NCBI GenBank assembly: GCA_964242575.1
Contig: CAXTCN010000002.1
Span: forward strand, 76,448 to 140,447
Origin: JANPPS01 sp964242575
GTDB taxonomy: Bacteria > Pseudomonadota > Alphaproteobacteria > Acetobacterales > Acetobacteraceae
DNA length: 64,000 nucleotides
Reading direction: 5' to 3'
In this document: positions 1 through 8,636 of the stretch, piece by piece
How positions within the stretch are numbered: the first letter of the stretch is position 1
How the letters are laid out: each line of letters opens with the position of its first letter
The notes under the pieces: generated by a model
Told to the model about the DNA's origin: nothing
What the model saw: only the letters and a program-made list of their open reading frames with translations
The model's database searches: none
Translations under genes and position numbers: made by a program

Positions 1-2
1 AG

Positions 3-644
3 GCGGACCTCGTGTTCTTCGCCGTGGGCCGCCAGCCCAAGACGTCCGGCCTCGGCCTGGAGCACGCCGACGTCGCGCTGGACGCGAAGGGCGCGGTCGT
101 GGTGGACCAGGAGAACGCCACCAACGTCCCGCACATCTTCGCCATCGGCGATGTGTCCAACAAGCTGAACCTCACCCCGGTCGCCATCGCCGAGGGCCAC
201 CACTTGGCCGACCGCCTGTTCGGACCCGGCCGTCCTCGCACCTGGTCGCTCGACCCGGTTGCCACTGCAGTGTTCAGTAACCCGCCCATCGCAACCGTCG
301 GCCTCACCGAGGCGCAGGCGGCCCAGCGCGGCCCGGCTGACATCTACGTCGCCAATTTCAAGCCTATGCGCCATGTACTGTCCGGCCGCGACCGCCGGAC
401 GCTCATGAAGATGGTCGTGGACCAGGCCACCCAGCGCGTGCTGGGCGTGCACATGATTGGCGACGACGTGCCGGAGATGATGCAGGGCGTCGGCGTGGCG
501 CTCACGGCTGGCGCAACCAAGGCCGATTTCGACCGCACCGTCGGCATCCATCCCACCAGCGCAGAGGAGTTCGTGACCATGCGCACCCGCACCCGAGTCG
601 CCCTGCCTTCCGGCGCATCCGGGCTGGCGAAAGCGGCCGAGTAG
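3..644 (+). CDS. gor: Glutathione-disulfide reductase, C-terminal part (5' end outside window)
   Basis: The open frame enters from the window edge, so the N-terminal FAD-binding part and the redox CxxxxC are not visible. What is seen is the end of the NAD(P)H domain (FAVGRQP), the second FAD motif (FAIGDVSN) and the dimerisation domain ending in HPTSAEEFVTMR, with the conserved His-Pro and Glu-Glu that serve the redox centre in glutathione reductases. The HPTSAEE-FVTMR ending fits glutathione reductase better than lipoamide or mercuric reductase. It would keep glutathione reduced in the cytoplasm with NADPH. The DAHP synthase gene follows after about 70 bp on the same strand. The family call is firm; the exact substrate is inferred. 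Confidence 0.9.
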   Translation, partial: ADLVFFAVGRQPKTSGLGLEHADVALDAKGAVVVDQENATNVPHIFAIGDVSNKLNLTPVAIAEGHHLADRLFGPGRPRTWSLDPVATAVFSNPPIATVGLTEAQAAQRGPADIYVANFKPMRHVLSGRDRRTLMKMVVDQATQRVLGVHMIGDDVPEMMQGVGVALTAGATKADFDRTVGIHPTSAEEFVTMRTRTRVALPSGASGLAKAAE

Positions 645-713
645 CAAACTGCGGCAAATCCTGGGATAACCTTCGATTTGGCCGCACCCGCGCGGCGTTG
701 TGGAGCGGATAGC

Positions 714-2105
714 ATGACGAAGACGGTTTCCGGCTGGACCCCCGCAAGCTGGCGCGCACGCGCAGCGCGGCAGGTCCCGGCCTACCCTGACGCGGACCGG
801 CTGGCCGCGACCGAGGCCAAGCTTGGCAAGTACCCCCCCTTGGTGTTCGCCGGGGAGGCCCGGCGGCTGCGCGACTCCCTGGCGCTCGCCGCTGGCGGCC
901 AGGCTTTTGTGTTGCAGGGCGGCGATTGCGCCGAAAGCTTCGGCGACTTCACCGCCAACGTCATCCGCGACACCTTCCGCGTGCTGCTGCAGATGGCCGT
1001 CGTGTTGACGTTCGGCGCCAGCGTGCCGGTGGTGAAGATGGGCCGCATGGCCGGGCAGTTTGCCAAGCCGCGGTCCTCCGATAATGAAACGGTCGATGGC
1101 GTGACGCTGCCGAGCTATCGCGGCGACATCGTGAACGGCCCGGCGTTCACCGCCGAGGACCGCGTGCCGGACCCCACCCGCATGGAGACCGGCTACTTCC
1201 AGTCTGCCGGCACGCTGAACCTGCTGCGCGCCTTTGCCAACGGCGGCTACGCGGACCTGCACGAGGTGCACCGCTGGAACCTCGACTTCGCCGCCCGTTC
1301 GCCGTTGGCCGCGCGTTACCAGGACCTTGCGTCCCGCATCGACGAGACCCTCGCCTTCATGGCGGCCTGCGGCATGAGCAGCCTCAACACCCCGCAAGTC
1401 CATGAAACCGATTTCTACACCAGCCACGAATGCCTGCTGCTGCCGTATGAACAGGCGCTGACCCGCATCGATAGCACCTCGGGCGACTGGTACGCCTGCT
1501 CCGCCCACTTCCTCTGGATCGGCGACCGCACCCGGCAGGCAGACGGCGCGCATGTCGAGTTCCTGCGCGGCGTGCGCAACCCGATTGGCCTCAAGGTCGG
1601 CCCGACCATGGAGGCGGACGACCTGTTGCGCCTGATTGACCTGTTGAACCCGGCCGACGAGCCTGGCCGCCTCACCCTCATCAGCCGCATGGGCGCGGAG
1701 CAGGTGTCCCGCAAGCTGCCGCCCCTTTTGCGCGCGGTCCAGCGGGCCGGCCGCAGCGTGGTCTGGTTGTGCGACCCGATGCACGGCAACACCATCAGCA
1801 CCGCGTCCCGCGTCAAGACCCGCAGCTTCGACGCCATCCTGTCCGAGGTCCGCGCCTTTTTTGACGCGCACGCGGCAGCGGGCACCTGGGCCGGCGGCGT
1901 CCATGTCGAGATGACCGGCCAGGAGGTGACCGAGTGCGTCGGCGGCGCGCACCGCTTAACCGAAGCCGACCTCGGCGCACGCTACGAGACCTTCTGCGAC
2001 CCCCGCCTCAATGCGGAGCAGTCGCTTGAGCTGGCGTTCCTGGTGGCCGAGGAGCTGAAGGCCCGCCGGGCGTTCAGCCGCACCCCGGCGGTCGCGGCGC
2101 AATGA
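714..2105 (+). CDS. aroF: Class II 3-deoxy-7-phosphoheptulonate (DAHP) synthase
   Basis: 463 aa, the usual size of the plant/mycobacterial-type (class II) enzyme that condenses phosphoenolpyruvate with erythrose 4-phosphate, the first step of the shikimate pathway. Visible signatures are LQGGDCAE (about residues 67-74, with the metal-binding Cys), the PEP-site stretch GQFAKPRS, GLKVGPTM, WLCDPMHGNT and VHVEMTGQEVTEC near the C-terminus. I chose ATG 714 because GGAG lies about 9 bases upstream; an in-frame TTG at 678 would add 12 residues without family support. Its stop overlaps the next start by 4 nt (ATGA), suggesting translational coupling to the NAD-pathway genes. Confidence 0.95.
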   Translation: MTKTVSGWTPASWRARAARQVPAYPDADRLAATEAKLGKYPPLVFAGEARRLRDSLALAAGGQAFVLQGGDCAESFGDFTANVIRDTFRVLLQMAVVLTFGASVPVVKMGRMAGQFAKPRSSDNETVDGVTLPSYRGDIVNGPAFTAEDRVPDPTRMETGYFQSAGTLNLLRAFANGGYADLHEVHRWNLDFAARSPLAARYQDLASRIDETLAFMAACGMSSLNTPQVHETDFYTSHECLLLPYEQALTRIDSTSGDWYACSAHFLWIGDRTRQADGAHVEFLRGVRNPIGLKVGPTMEADDLLRLIDLLNPADEPGRLTLISRMGAEQVSRKLPPLLRAVQRAGRSVVWLCDPMHGNTISTASRVKTRSFDAILSEVRAFFDAHAAAGTWAGGVHVEMTGQEVTECVGGAHRLTEADLGARYETFCDPRLNAEQSLELAFLVAEELKARRAFSRTPAVAAQ

Positions 2106-3274
2106 CGCTGGAGCGCGACATCGCCTCCCGCACCGACGCCTACTTCAACCGGACGCGCGACGTCATTGGCCGGTTCGGCGACAAGCGCGTCACCTACGCC
2201 GTGTTCCTGCGCCGCCCGGTCATCTCCGCCCCGCGCCTGATGTTGGATTGGCTGGCCGCCGTCGCCGCCGACCGCGGCACGGAGTTCGCGTTCGATCTGG
2301 CGCACCCGGAGGGCACCTGGGTCGGCGCTGGCGAGCCAATCGTCTACGTCACCGGCAGCTTCTACGCTTTGGCCGACTGCGAGACCATCTTCCTGCAGAA
2401 GCTCGGCGCGGCCTGCGTCGCGGCCCACAATGCTTACCAGATGTGCCTCGCGCTGCCTAAAGTCGCGTTCCTTGCCATGGAGGCCCGGCACTGCGCCGGG
2501 GCCGAGATGCAGCAGATGATGGGCTACGCCGCCAGCGTCGGCAGCCGCGCCGCCCAGGCTGAGGGCGCGCTGGGCTTCACCGGCACCTCCACCGACTACA
2601 CCGCCGGGTTCTTTGGCACCACGCGCGGCCGTGGCACCATGCCGCACGCGTTGATCGGCTACGCCGGCTCCACCGTGCGCGCCGCCGAGATGTTCCACGA
2701 GACCTGCCCTGACGAGAACCTCACCGTCCTCACCGACTTCTTCGGCCGCGAGGTCACCGACGGCCTGGAGGTGTGCCGGCGCTTCCCGGAGCTTGCCGCG
2801 GCCGGGCGCTTGTCGGTCCGCCTGGACACCCACGGCGGCCGTTACTTGGAGGGTCTTGACCCCGCCGAGAGCTATGCCGTGCTGGAACGCCGCGCCCCCG
2901 GCGCAATCCGCCGCTACCGCAGCGACCTGGAGCTGCGCCACCTGGTCGGCACCGGCGTCTCCGCCTCCGCCATCTGGCGCATGAGGGAGGCGCTCGACGA
3001 GGGCGGCTTCCCGAGGGTCCGCATCGTGGTCAGCTCCGGCTTCGGCGTGGCGAAGTGCCGCGTCATGGCCGACACCCGCGCTCCGATTGACGTGGTGGGC
3101 ACCGGAAGCTTCATCCCGGACGACTGGCACGAGACCTACGCCACCGCGGACATCGTGGAGTATGACGGCGAGGAGCGGGTGAAGGTCGGGCGCGAGTTCC
3201 TGTTGCGCGCCAACCACCACCGTCACGCCGCGCGAGTTGATAAGCCGGACGCCAGTCCCAGGTCTGCCGCATGA
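2102..3274 (+). CDS. pncB: Nicotinate phosphoribosyltransferase
   Basis: 390 aa, resembling the NAPRTase family that makes nicotinate mononucleotide from nicotinate and PRPP, feeding NAD salvage. Supporting stretches are the N-terminal DAYFNRTRDVI, GSFYALADCETIFLQKL, ARHCAGAE-MQQMMGYAAS, GTSTDYTAGFFGT with the expected basic and Gly-rich phosphoribosyl region, and the late IVVSSGFG and VVGTGSFIP, which match the phosphate-binding end of the barrel. It is short compared with E. coli PncB and closer to the compact alphaproteobacterial form. It overlaps the DAHP synthase by 4 nt and NAD synthase by 4 nt, so two consecutive NAD steps (via NadD elsewhere) are co-translated. Confidence 0.85.
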   Translation: MTLERDIASRTDAYFNRTRDVIGRFGDKRVTYAVFLRRPVISAPRLMLDWLAAVAADRGTEFAFDLAHPEGTWVGAGEPIVYVTGSFYALADCETIFLQKLGAACVAAHNAYQMCLALPKVAFLAMEARHCAGAEMQQMMGYAASVGSRAAQAEGALGFTGTSTDYTAGFFGTTRGRGTMPHALIGYAGSTVRAAEMFHETCPDENLTVLTDFFGREVTDGLEVCRRFPELAAAGRLSVRLDTHGGRYLEGLDPAESYAVLERRAPGAIRRYRSDLELRHLVGTGVSASAIWRMREALDEGGFPRVRIVVSSGFGVAKCRVMADTRAPIDVVGTGSFIPDDWHETYATADIVEYDGEERVKVGREFLLRANHHRHAARVDKPDASPRSAA

Positions 3275-4935
3275 GCACTGTCCTCAAGATCGCCCTGGCG
3301 CAGATCGACACCCACCTGGGCGACGTGGCCGCCAACGTCGCCCGCATCCGCCGGGCCCGCGCCGATGCCGCCGCGTTGGGCGCGGACCTTGTGGTGACGC
3401 CCGAGTTCTCCGTTGGCGGCTACCCGCCCGAGGACCTGGTGCGCAAGCCCGCCTTCGTGGAGCTGTGCGAGGCCGCAATCGAGGACTTGGCGAAGGACAC
3501 CGCCGACGGCGGCCCTGGCCTGGTTGTCGGCGGACCCTGGCGCGACAACGGGCTGCTGCACAACGCCGCCTTCGTGCTGGAGGGCGGCCGCATCCTGGCC
3601 CGGCGCGCCAAGCACGAGTTGCCGAACTACGGCGTGTTCGACGAGAAGCGCGTGTTCGATGCTGGCCCCAGCCCCGGCCCGGTGGCGTTCCGCGGCGTGC
3701 GCCTCGGCCTCATGGTGTGCGAGGATTTCTGGTTGCCCGCCGTGTCGGAAACGCTCGCCGAAAGCGGCGCAGAGCTGCTGCTGGCCATCAACGGCTCCCC
3801 GTTCGAGGATAACAAGCAGGTGCGGCGCGTCGCCCTCGGCGTGTCCCGCGTGGTGGAAACCGGGCTGGCGTTCGTGTTCGTGGGCCAGGTCGGTGGCCAG
3901 GACGAGCTGGTGTTCGACGGCGCCAGCTTCGTGTTGAACCCGGACCGCACCCTCGCGCTGCAAATGCCATTCTTTGAGGAAGCTGTCACTCTGACCGAGT
4001 GGCGGCGCGACGGCGAACACCTGCTGTGCGTGCCCCAGCCGTTGCCGCCGGAGCCGGACCGGCTGGAGCTGATCTACCGTTGCATGACGCTGGGCCTCGG
4101 CGACTACGTGCGCAAGAACCGCTTCCCCGGCGTGCTGCTCGGCCTGTCCGGCGGCATCGACAGCGCGCTCTCGGCCGCGGTCGCAGTGGACGCGCTCGGC
4201 CCTGACCAGGTGCGCGCCGTGATGCTGCCCAGCCCCTATACCGGCCGCGATAGCCTGGACGACGCCGCCGAGTGCGCCAGGCTGCTGGGCATCCGCTACG
4301 ACACCATCCCGATCACCCCGGCGATGGACGCGCTGAACGAGTCGTTGGCGCCGATGTTCGCGGGCTACCAGGCGGACATCACCGAGGAGAACATTCAATC
4401 CCGCTCGCGTGGCTTGCTGTTGATGGCGCTGTCCAACAAGCTCGGCAGCATGGTGTTGACCACCGGCAACAAAAGCGAAATGTCAGTGGGTTATGCGACA
4501 CTGTATGGCGATATGTGCGGCGGCTACTCCGTGCTGAAAGACGTTTACAAGACCACCGTGTTCGCGCTCTGCCGCTGGCGCAACGACCATGTGCCGGCGG
4601 GTGCGCTCGGTCCGCACGGCCGGGTCATGCCGGAGCGCGTCATCACCAAGCCCCCGTCAGCCGAGCTGAAACCTGGCCAGACCGACCAGGATAGCCTGCC
4701 GCCCTACGAAGACCTGGACGCCATCCTCGAAGGCTTGGTCGAGGGCGAGCAGTCGGTGGACGCCATGGTCGAGCGCGGCTTCGACCGGCCGACCGTGCTG
4801 CGCGTCTGGCGCATGTTGGACCGCGCGGAGTACAAGCGCCGCCAGGCCCCGCCCGGCGTGAAAATCACCCCGCGCGCCTTCGGCCGGGACCGCCGTTACC
4901 CCATCACCAACGGCTTCACCGGGCTGGTCGCATGA
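3271..4935 (+). CDS. nadE: Glutamine-dependent NAD(+) synthase
   Basis: 554 aa two-domain enzyme that amidates deamido-NAD using glutamine-derived ammonia. The N-terminal nitrilase-type amidase domain shows the triad: Glu45 in TPEFSVGGYPPED, Lys114 in AKHELPNYGVFDE and Cys150 in MVCEDFW. The C-terminal synthetase domain has the P-loop SGGIDSAL at about 293-300, then LTTGNKSEMSVGYATLYGDM and the late FGRDRRYPITNGF. Length and domain order are complete. It starts within the stop of the nicotinate phosphoribosyltransferase gene (ATGA) and ends in the same way on the next small gene. Call is secure. Confidence 0.97.
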   Translation: MSTVLKIALAQIDTHLGDVAANVARIRRARADAAALGADLVVTPEFSVGGYPPEDLVRKPAFVELCEAAIEDLAKDTADGGPGLVVGGPWRDNGLLHNAAFVLEGGRILARRAKHELPNYGVFDEKRVFDAGPSPGPVAFRGVRLGLMVCEDFWLPAVSETLAESGAELLLAINGSPFEDNKQVRRVALGVSRVVETGLAFVFVGQVGGQDELVFDGASFVLNPDRTLALQMPFFEEAVTLTEWRRDGEHLLCVPQPLPPEPDRLELIYRCMTLGLGDYVRKNRFPGVLLGLSGGIDSALSAAVAVDALGPDQVRAVMLPSPYTGRDSLDDAAECARLLGIRYDTIPITPAMDALNESLAPMFAGYQADITEENIQSRSRGLLLMALSNKLGSMVLTTGNKSEMSVGYATLYGDMCGGYSVLKDVYKTTVFALCRWRNDHVPAGALGPHGRVMPERVITKPPSAELKPGQTDQDSLPPYEDLDAILEGLVEGEQSVDAMVERGFDRPTVLRVWRMLDRAEYKRRQAPPGVKITPRAFGRDRRYPITNGFTGLVA

Positions 4936-5291
4936 CGGACGCCGTGCCTCCCGCCAACGGCTGGCGCGTGCGTATCCTGGACCTGTCCGGCGGCGCAGAA
5001 GACAACATCGTCGAGGACGTGCCGGGCTTCGCGACCCTAGAGCACGCCAACCAGTTCGCCCGCCGCTATGTGCGCGACAGCCTGGAGCGCTGCCGTGCGT
5101 CCGGCATGTCCGCCCAGGCCGTGCTGGACGCCTGGTTCGCCTATGGCGAGGACGCCGAGGTGCTGGACGCGGCCGAAGCCGGCTGGCGCAGCGCCACCGA
5201 GCTGCACGACTTCGCCGCCCGCCGTGCCGCGCCGGCGGACCGGGACTGGCGTTCGATTGACCCAAGGATGCTGGCGCTCGATGAGGAATAA
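4932..5291 (+). CDS. Conserved hypothetical protein, 119 aa, between nadE and gltX
   Basis: I do not recognise a named domain. The protein is acidic, soluble in appearance (no signal peptide or membrane segment) and mostly helical by composition, with GWRVRILDLSGGAEDN at the start, a central helix-rich part (ANQFARRYVRDSLERCR) and an acidic C-terminus ending LALDEE. It overlaps nadE by 4 nt (ATGA) and ends 27 bases before gltX, so it is almost certainly translated as part of the operon. A role linked to NAD or aminoacyl-tRNA metabolism can be guessed only from position. Confidence 0.75.
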   Translation: MTDAVPPANGWRVRILDLSGGAEDNIVEDVPGFATLEHANQFARRYVRDSLERCRASGMSAQAVLDAWFAYGEDAEVLDAAEAGWRSATELHDFAARRAAPADRDWRSIDPRMLALDEE

Positions 5292-5318
5292 CCGCGTTGC
5301 CACCCCGTTTAGCCCGCG

Positions 5319-6650
5319 ATGAAGGTCCGCTTCGCGCCTAGCCCCACCGGCCTGCTGCATGTCGGCAACGCCCGCATCGCCGTCGCCAACTACCTGCTGG
5401 CCCGGCGTTACGGCGGCCAATTCCTGCTGCGCATCGACGACACCGACGCCGAGCGCAGCAAGCCCGAGTATGCCGATGCCATCGAGTACGACCTGCGCTG
5501 GCTGGGCCTGAACTGGGACGAGACGTTCCGGCAATCGGACCGCCTGGACCGCTACGCCGCCGCTGCCGAGAAGCTGAAGTCGTCGGGTCGCCTGTATCCC
5601 TGCTTCGAGAGCGAGGAGGAACTAAACGCCAAGCGGGAGCTGCGCGCCCGGCAGCACAAGCCGCCGCTGTATGACCGCGCCATGCTGAAGCTCACCCCGG
5701 AACAGCGCGCCAACGCCGAGGCCGGCGGCAAGCGCCCGTACTGGCGCTTCCTGCTGTCCGGCTACCCCGCCGAGTGGGGCGATATGGTGCTCGGCCCGCG
5801 CAGCGTGAAGCTTACCGCCGTATCCGACCCGGTGCTGATCCGCGCCGACGGCACGCCGCTGTACACCTTCACCTCCGTGGTGGACGACCTCGACAGCGGC
5901 ATCACCCATGTGGTGCGCGGCGAGGACCATGTGACCAACACCGGCATCCAGATCGACATCCTGGCGGCGCTCGGCGGCCGTCCCAAGAATATCCGGTTCG
6001 CCCACCTGCCGCTGCTGGTGGACCAGGATGGCGGCAAGCTGTCCAAGCGCATCGGCGGCCTGTCGCTGCGCAGCCTGCGCGGCGACGGCATCGAGCCGGC
6101 GGCGCTGACGGGCTACCTGGCCCGCCTCGGCACCTCCGACGATCCGGTCGCGGCGTTGCCGGACGAGCTTGCGCCGACCTACGACCTCAGCCACGTCTCC
6201 CACTCCCCCGCGCGGTTCGATGGCCGCCAGTTGTTGACGCTGAACCGCCGCGTGCTGCAATCCCTGTCGTTCGACGCGGTGCGCGACCGTCTGCCGCCCT
6301 CGGCCACCACCGCGTTTTGGCTTGCGGTGCGCGGCAACCTCGACCTGTTGAACGAGGCGCGCGGCTGGTGGGATGTGGTGGCCGGCATGATCGTGCCCCC
6401 TGTGATCGAGGGCGAGGCCGACTTTCTCTACACTGCGCTGGACACCCTGCCGTCCGAACCCTGGACCAACCATGTCTGGACCGATTGGATCGAAGCCTTG
6501 AAAACCGCCACCGGCCGCAAGGGCAAACGCTTGTTCCTGCCGCTGCGCTTGGCGCTCACCGGCGAGGACCACGGCCCAGAGCTGCGGGACCTGCTGCCGC
6601 TCATGGGCCGGGACCGCGCCGCCGAGCGCCTGCGACTGGCCGCCGCATGA
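5319..6650 (+). CDS. gltX: Glutamyl-tRNA synthetase
   Basis: 443 aa class I aminoacyl-tRNA synthetase. The HIGH-type motif is in PSPTGLLHVGNAR (about 8-19) and the KMSKS-type motif is KLSKR at 240-244. RIDDTDAERSKPEYADAI and THVVRGEDHVTNT are typical of GlxRS catalytic domains, and the C-terminal part is the alpha-helical anticodon-binding domain. No clear Shine-Dalgarno lies before the ATG, but the start agrees with the family N-terminus (MKVRFAPSPTG). A separate truncated GluQRS is present near 50.3 kb. Its stop overlaps the next gene by 4 nt. Confidence 0.95.
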   Translation: MKVRFAPSPTGLLHVGNARIAVANYLLARRYGGQFLLRIDDTDAERSKPEYADAIEYDLRWLGLNWDETFRQSDRLDRYAAAAEKLKSSGRLYPCFESEEELNAKRELRARQHKPPLYDRAMLKLTPEQRANAEAGGKRPYWRFLLSGYPAEWGDMVLGPRSVKLTAVSDPVLIRADGTPLYTFTSVVDDLDSGITHVVRGEDHVTNTGIQIDILAALGGRPKNIRFAHLPLLVDQDGGKLSKRIGGLSLRSLRGDGIEPAALTGYLARLGTSDDPVAALPDELAPTYDLSHVSHSPARFDGRQLLTLNRRVLQSLSFDAVRDRLPPSATTAFWLAVRGNLDLLNEARGWWDVVAGMIVPPVIEGEADFLYTALDTLPSEPWTNHVWTDWIEALKTATGRKGKRLFLPLRLALTGEDHGPELRDLLPLMGRDRAAERLRLAAA

Positions 6651-7252
6651 TCGACGGCCTGGCCGCGCTGCGTGCCCACATCGGCGCCATCAGCGACATG
6701 GCGGAACGCAAGGTGCTGCCACGGCTCGACGCGCATTGCCGTCACTTCATCGCGCTGTCCCCGTTCCTGGTGCTCGCCAGCGCTGACGCGGACGGCCACG
6801 TGGACGCCAGCCCGCGCGGCGACCCACCGGGCTTCGTGCGCGTGCTGGATGACGTGACGCTGCTGTTGCCTGACCGGCCCGGCAACAACCGGGTGGATAG
6901 CTTCGGCAATATCCTGACGGTGCCCGGCGTCGGCCTGATCTTTTTCGTGCCCGGCATCGACGAGACGCTGCGGGTGAACGGCGCGGCCCGGCTTATGACC
7001 GACGCCGATGCCCTGGCCGGCAGCGCCGTCGCCGGCAAGCTGCCGCGCACCGGCCTTATTGTCACGGTGCAGGAGGCGTTCTTCCACTGCGCCAAGGCGC
7101 TCCGCCGCGCCCGCCTCTGGGACCCAGCCGCCCAAGTCGAACGCGCCAGCTTCCCGACGCTCGGCCGCGTCATCGCCGACCAAGTGGCGGGCTTCACCGC
7201 GGAGGACGCCGACCGCCGCATCCAGACGGCGTACCGCGACCGCCTCTACTGA
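6647..7252 (+). CDS. Pyridoxamine 5'-phosphate oxidase-family flavoprotein (MSMEG_1061-like)
   Basis: 201 aa. The split-barrel FMN-binding fold is suggested by HFIALSPFLVLASADADGHVDASPRGDPPGFV, by DRPGNNRVDSFGNIL and by VGLIFFVPGIDETLRVNG, a pattern of the MSMEG_1061-type subgroup rather than true PdxH. Such proteins bind FMN or F420; the substrate is unknown. ATG 6647 overlaps the gltX stop (ATGA), so the longer in-frame reading upstream is a shadow of gltX. Function beyond flavoprotein oxidoreductase cannot be stated. Confidence 0.85.
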   Translation: MIDGLAALRAHIGAISDMAERKVLPRLDAHCRHFIALSPFLVLASADADGHVDASPRGDPPGFVRVLDDVTLLLPDRPGNNRVDSFGNILTVPGVGLIFFVPGIDETLRVNGAARLMTDADALAGSAVAGKLPRTGLIVTVQEAFFHCAKALRRARLWDPAAQVERASFPTLGRVIADQVAGFTAEDADRRIQTAYRDRLY

Positions 7253-7295
7253 TCCATCGCTTGCGGCAGCGGCCCGCCTGACGCAGAACCCCGCC

Positions 7296-8636
7296 ATGCT
7301 CACGCTCCACAACACCGCCACGCGCCGGCGCGAGGCCTTCACTCCAATCGACCCGGACCACGTTCGCCTGTACGTCTGCGGCCCTACGGTCTATGACCTG
7401 GCGCATATCGGCAACGCCCGCGGCATGGTCGTGTTCGACGTGCTGGTCCGGCTGCTGCGCCACCTGTATCCGCGCGTCACCTACGTCCGCAACGTTACCG
7501 ACGTGGACGACAAGATCAACGCCCGCGCCGCCGAGACTGGAGAGGGGATCGACGCCGTCACCGCGCGCACCGCGGCGCAGTTCGACGCCGACATGGCGGC
7601 GCTCGGCAACGCGACGCCGGACATCGAGCCGCGCGCCACCGCGCATGTGGCCGAGATGATCGTGCTGATCGAGCGCCTGATCGCCTCCGGCCACGCCTAC
7701 GCCGCCCAGGGCCACGCGTTGTTCGCCGTGGACAACTTCGCCCAGTATGGCGCGCTGTCCGGACGCAGCCCCGACGAGCTGCTGGCCGGCGCACGCGTGG
7801 AAGTGGCGCCCTATAAGCGCCATCCCGGCGATTTCGTGCTGTGGAAGCCGTCAACCCCGGACCTGCCGGGTTGGGACAGCCCATGGGGCCGTGGCCGGCC
7901 CGGCTGGCACATCGAATGCAGCGCGATGGCCTGGCGCTACCTCGGCGAGACCTTCGACATCCACGGCGGCGGCGGCGACCTGCTGTTCCCGCACCACGAG
8001 AACGAGCGTGCCCAAAGCCTCTGCGCCATGCCCGGCGCCGGCTTCGCCCGGGTGTGGATGCATTGGGGCATGCTGAACCTGAACGGCGAGAAAATGTCCA
8101 AGTCGCTGGGCAACTTCTTTACCATCCGTGACGTGCTGGCCCGCGCGCCGTCCGAAGCCGTGCGCCTGATGCTGCTCCGCGCGCAGTACCGCTCAACCCT
8201 GGAGTTCTCTGACGCTGGCTTGGCTGAGGCGAAAGGCGAGCTTGACCGCTTCTACCGCGCCCTGGAGCGCACGCCTGCTCCAAACGACAGCCGGCCACCG
8301 CCCGAAATCCTTGAAACTCTTTATGACGATCTGAACACCCCGCGGACTTTCGCCGTCATGCACGCCCTGGCGGACCGCGCCCTGACCGGCGACGCAACCG
8401 CCGCCGCCGAGTTGCAGGCTGGCGGCGCGTTGCTGGGCCTGCTCGGGTCAACTCCGGCCGAGTGGTTTCGCGGCGGCGATGACGCCCCGGCCATCGAGGC
8501 CGCCATCGCCGAACGCCTTACCGCCCGCCGCGCCCGCAACTTCGCCCTGGCCGATCAAATCCGCGCCGAGTGGCTGGCCCGCGGCATCGCCTTCGAGGAC
8601 CGTCCGGACGGCGTTACCCGCTGGCAGCGCCTATGA
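7296..8636 (+). CDS. cysS: Cysteinyl-tRNA synthetase
   Basis: 446 aa class I synthetase. YVCGPTVYDLAHIGNAR contains the first zinc ligand (Cys27) and the HIGH motif; WHIECSAMA and FPHHENE carry further zinc ligands; the KMSKS motif reads KMSKSLGNF. The C-terminal DALR-type helical part (ARRARNFALADQIRAEWLARGIAFEDRPDG) is complete. ATG 7296 gives the standard family start; upstream in-frame sequence belongs to the previous gene's other frame. It ends in a 4-nt overlap with the methyltransferase gene. Confidence 0.96.
   Translation: MLTLHNTATRRREAFTPIDPDHVRLYVCGPTVYDLAHIGNARGMVVFDVLVRLLRHLYPRVTYVRNVTDVDDKINARAAETGEGIDAVTARTAAQFDADMAALGNATPDIEPRATAHVAEMIVLIERLIASGHAYAAQGHALFAVDNFAQYGALSGRSPDELLAGARVEVAPYKRHPGDFVLWKPSTPDLPGWDSPWGRGRPGWHIECSAMAWRYLGETFDIHGGGGDLLFPHHENERAQSLCAMPGAGFARVWMHWGMLNLNGEKMSKSLGNFFTIRDVLARAPSEAVRLMLLRAQYRSTLEFSDAGLAEAKGELDRFYRALERTPAPNDSRPPPEILETLYDDLNTPRTFAVMHALADRALTGDATAAAELQAGGALLGLLGSTPAEWFRGGDDAPAIEAAIAERLTARRARNFALADQIRAEWLARGIAFEDRPDGVTRWQRL

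Noticed and set aside
1982..3226. A 414-codon minus-strand frame opposite the nicotinate phosphoribosyltransferase gene
   Set aside because: Shadow frame; no recognisable motif and no start signal.
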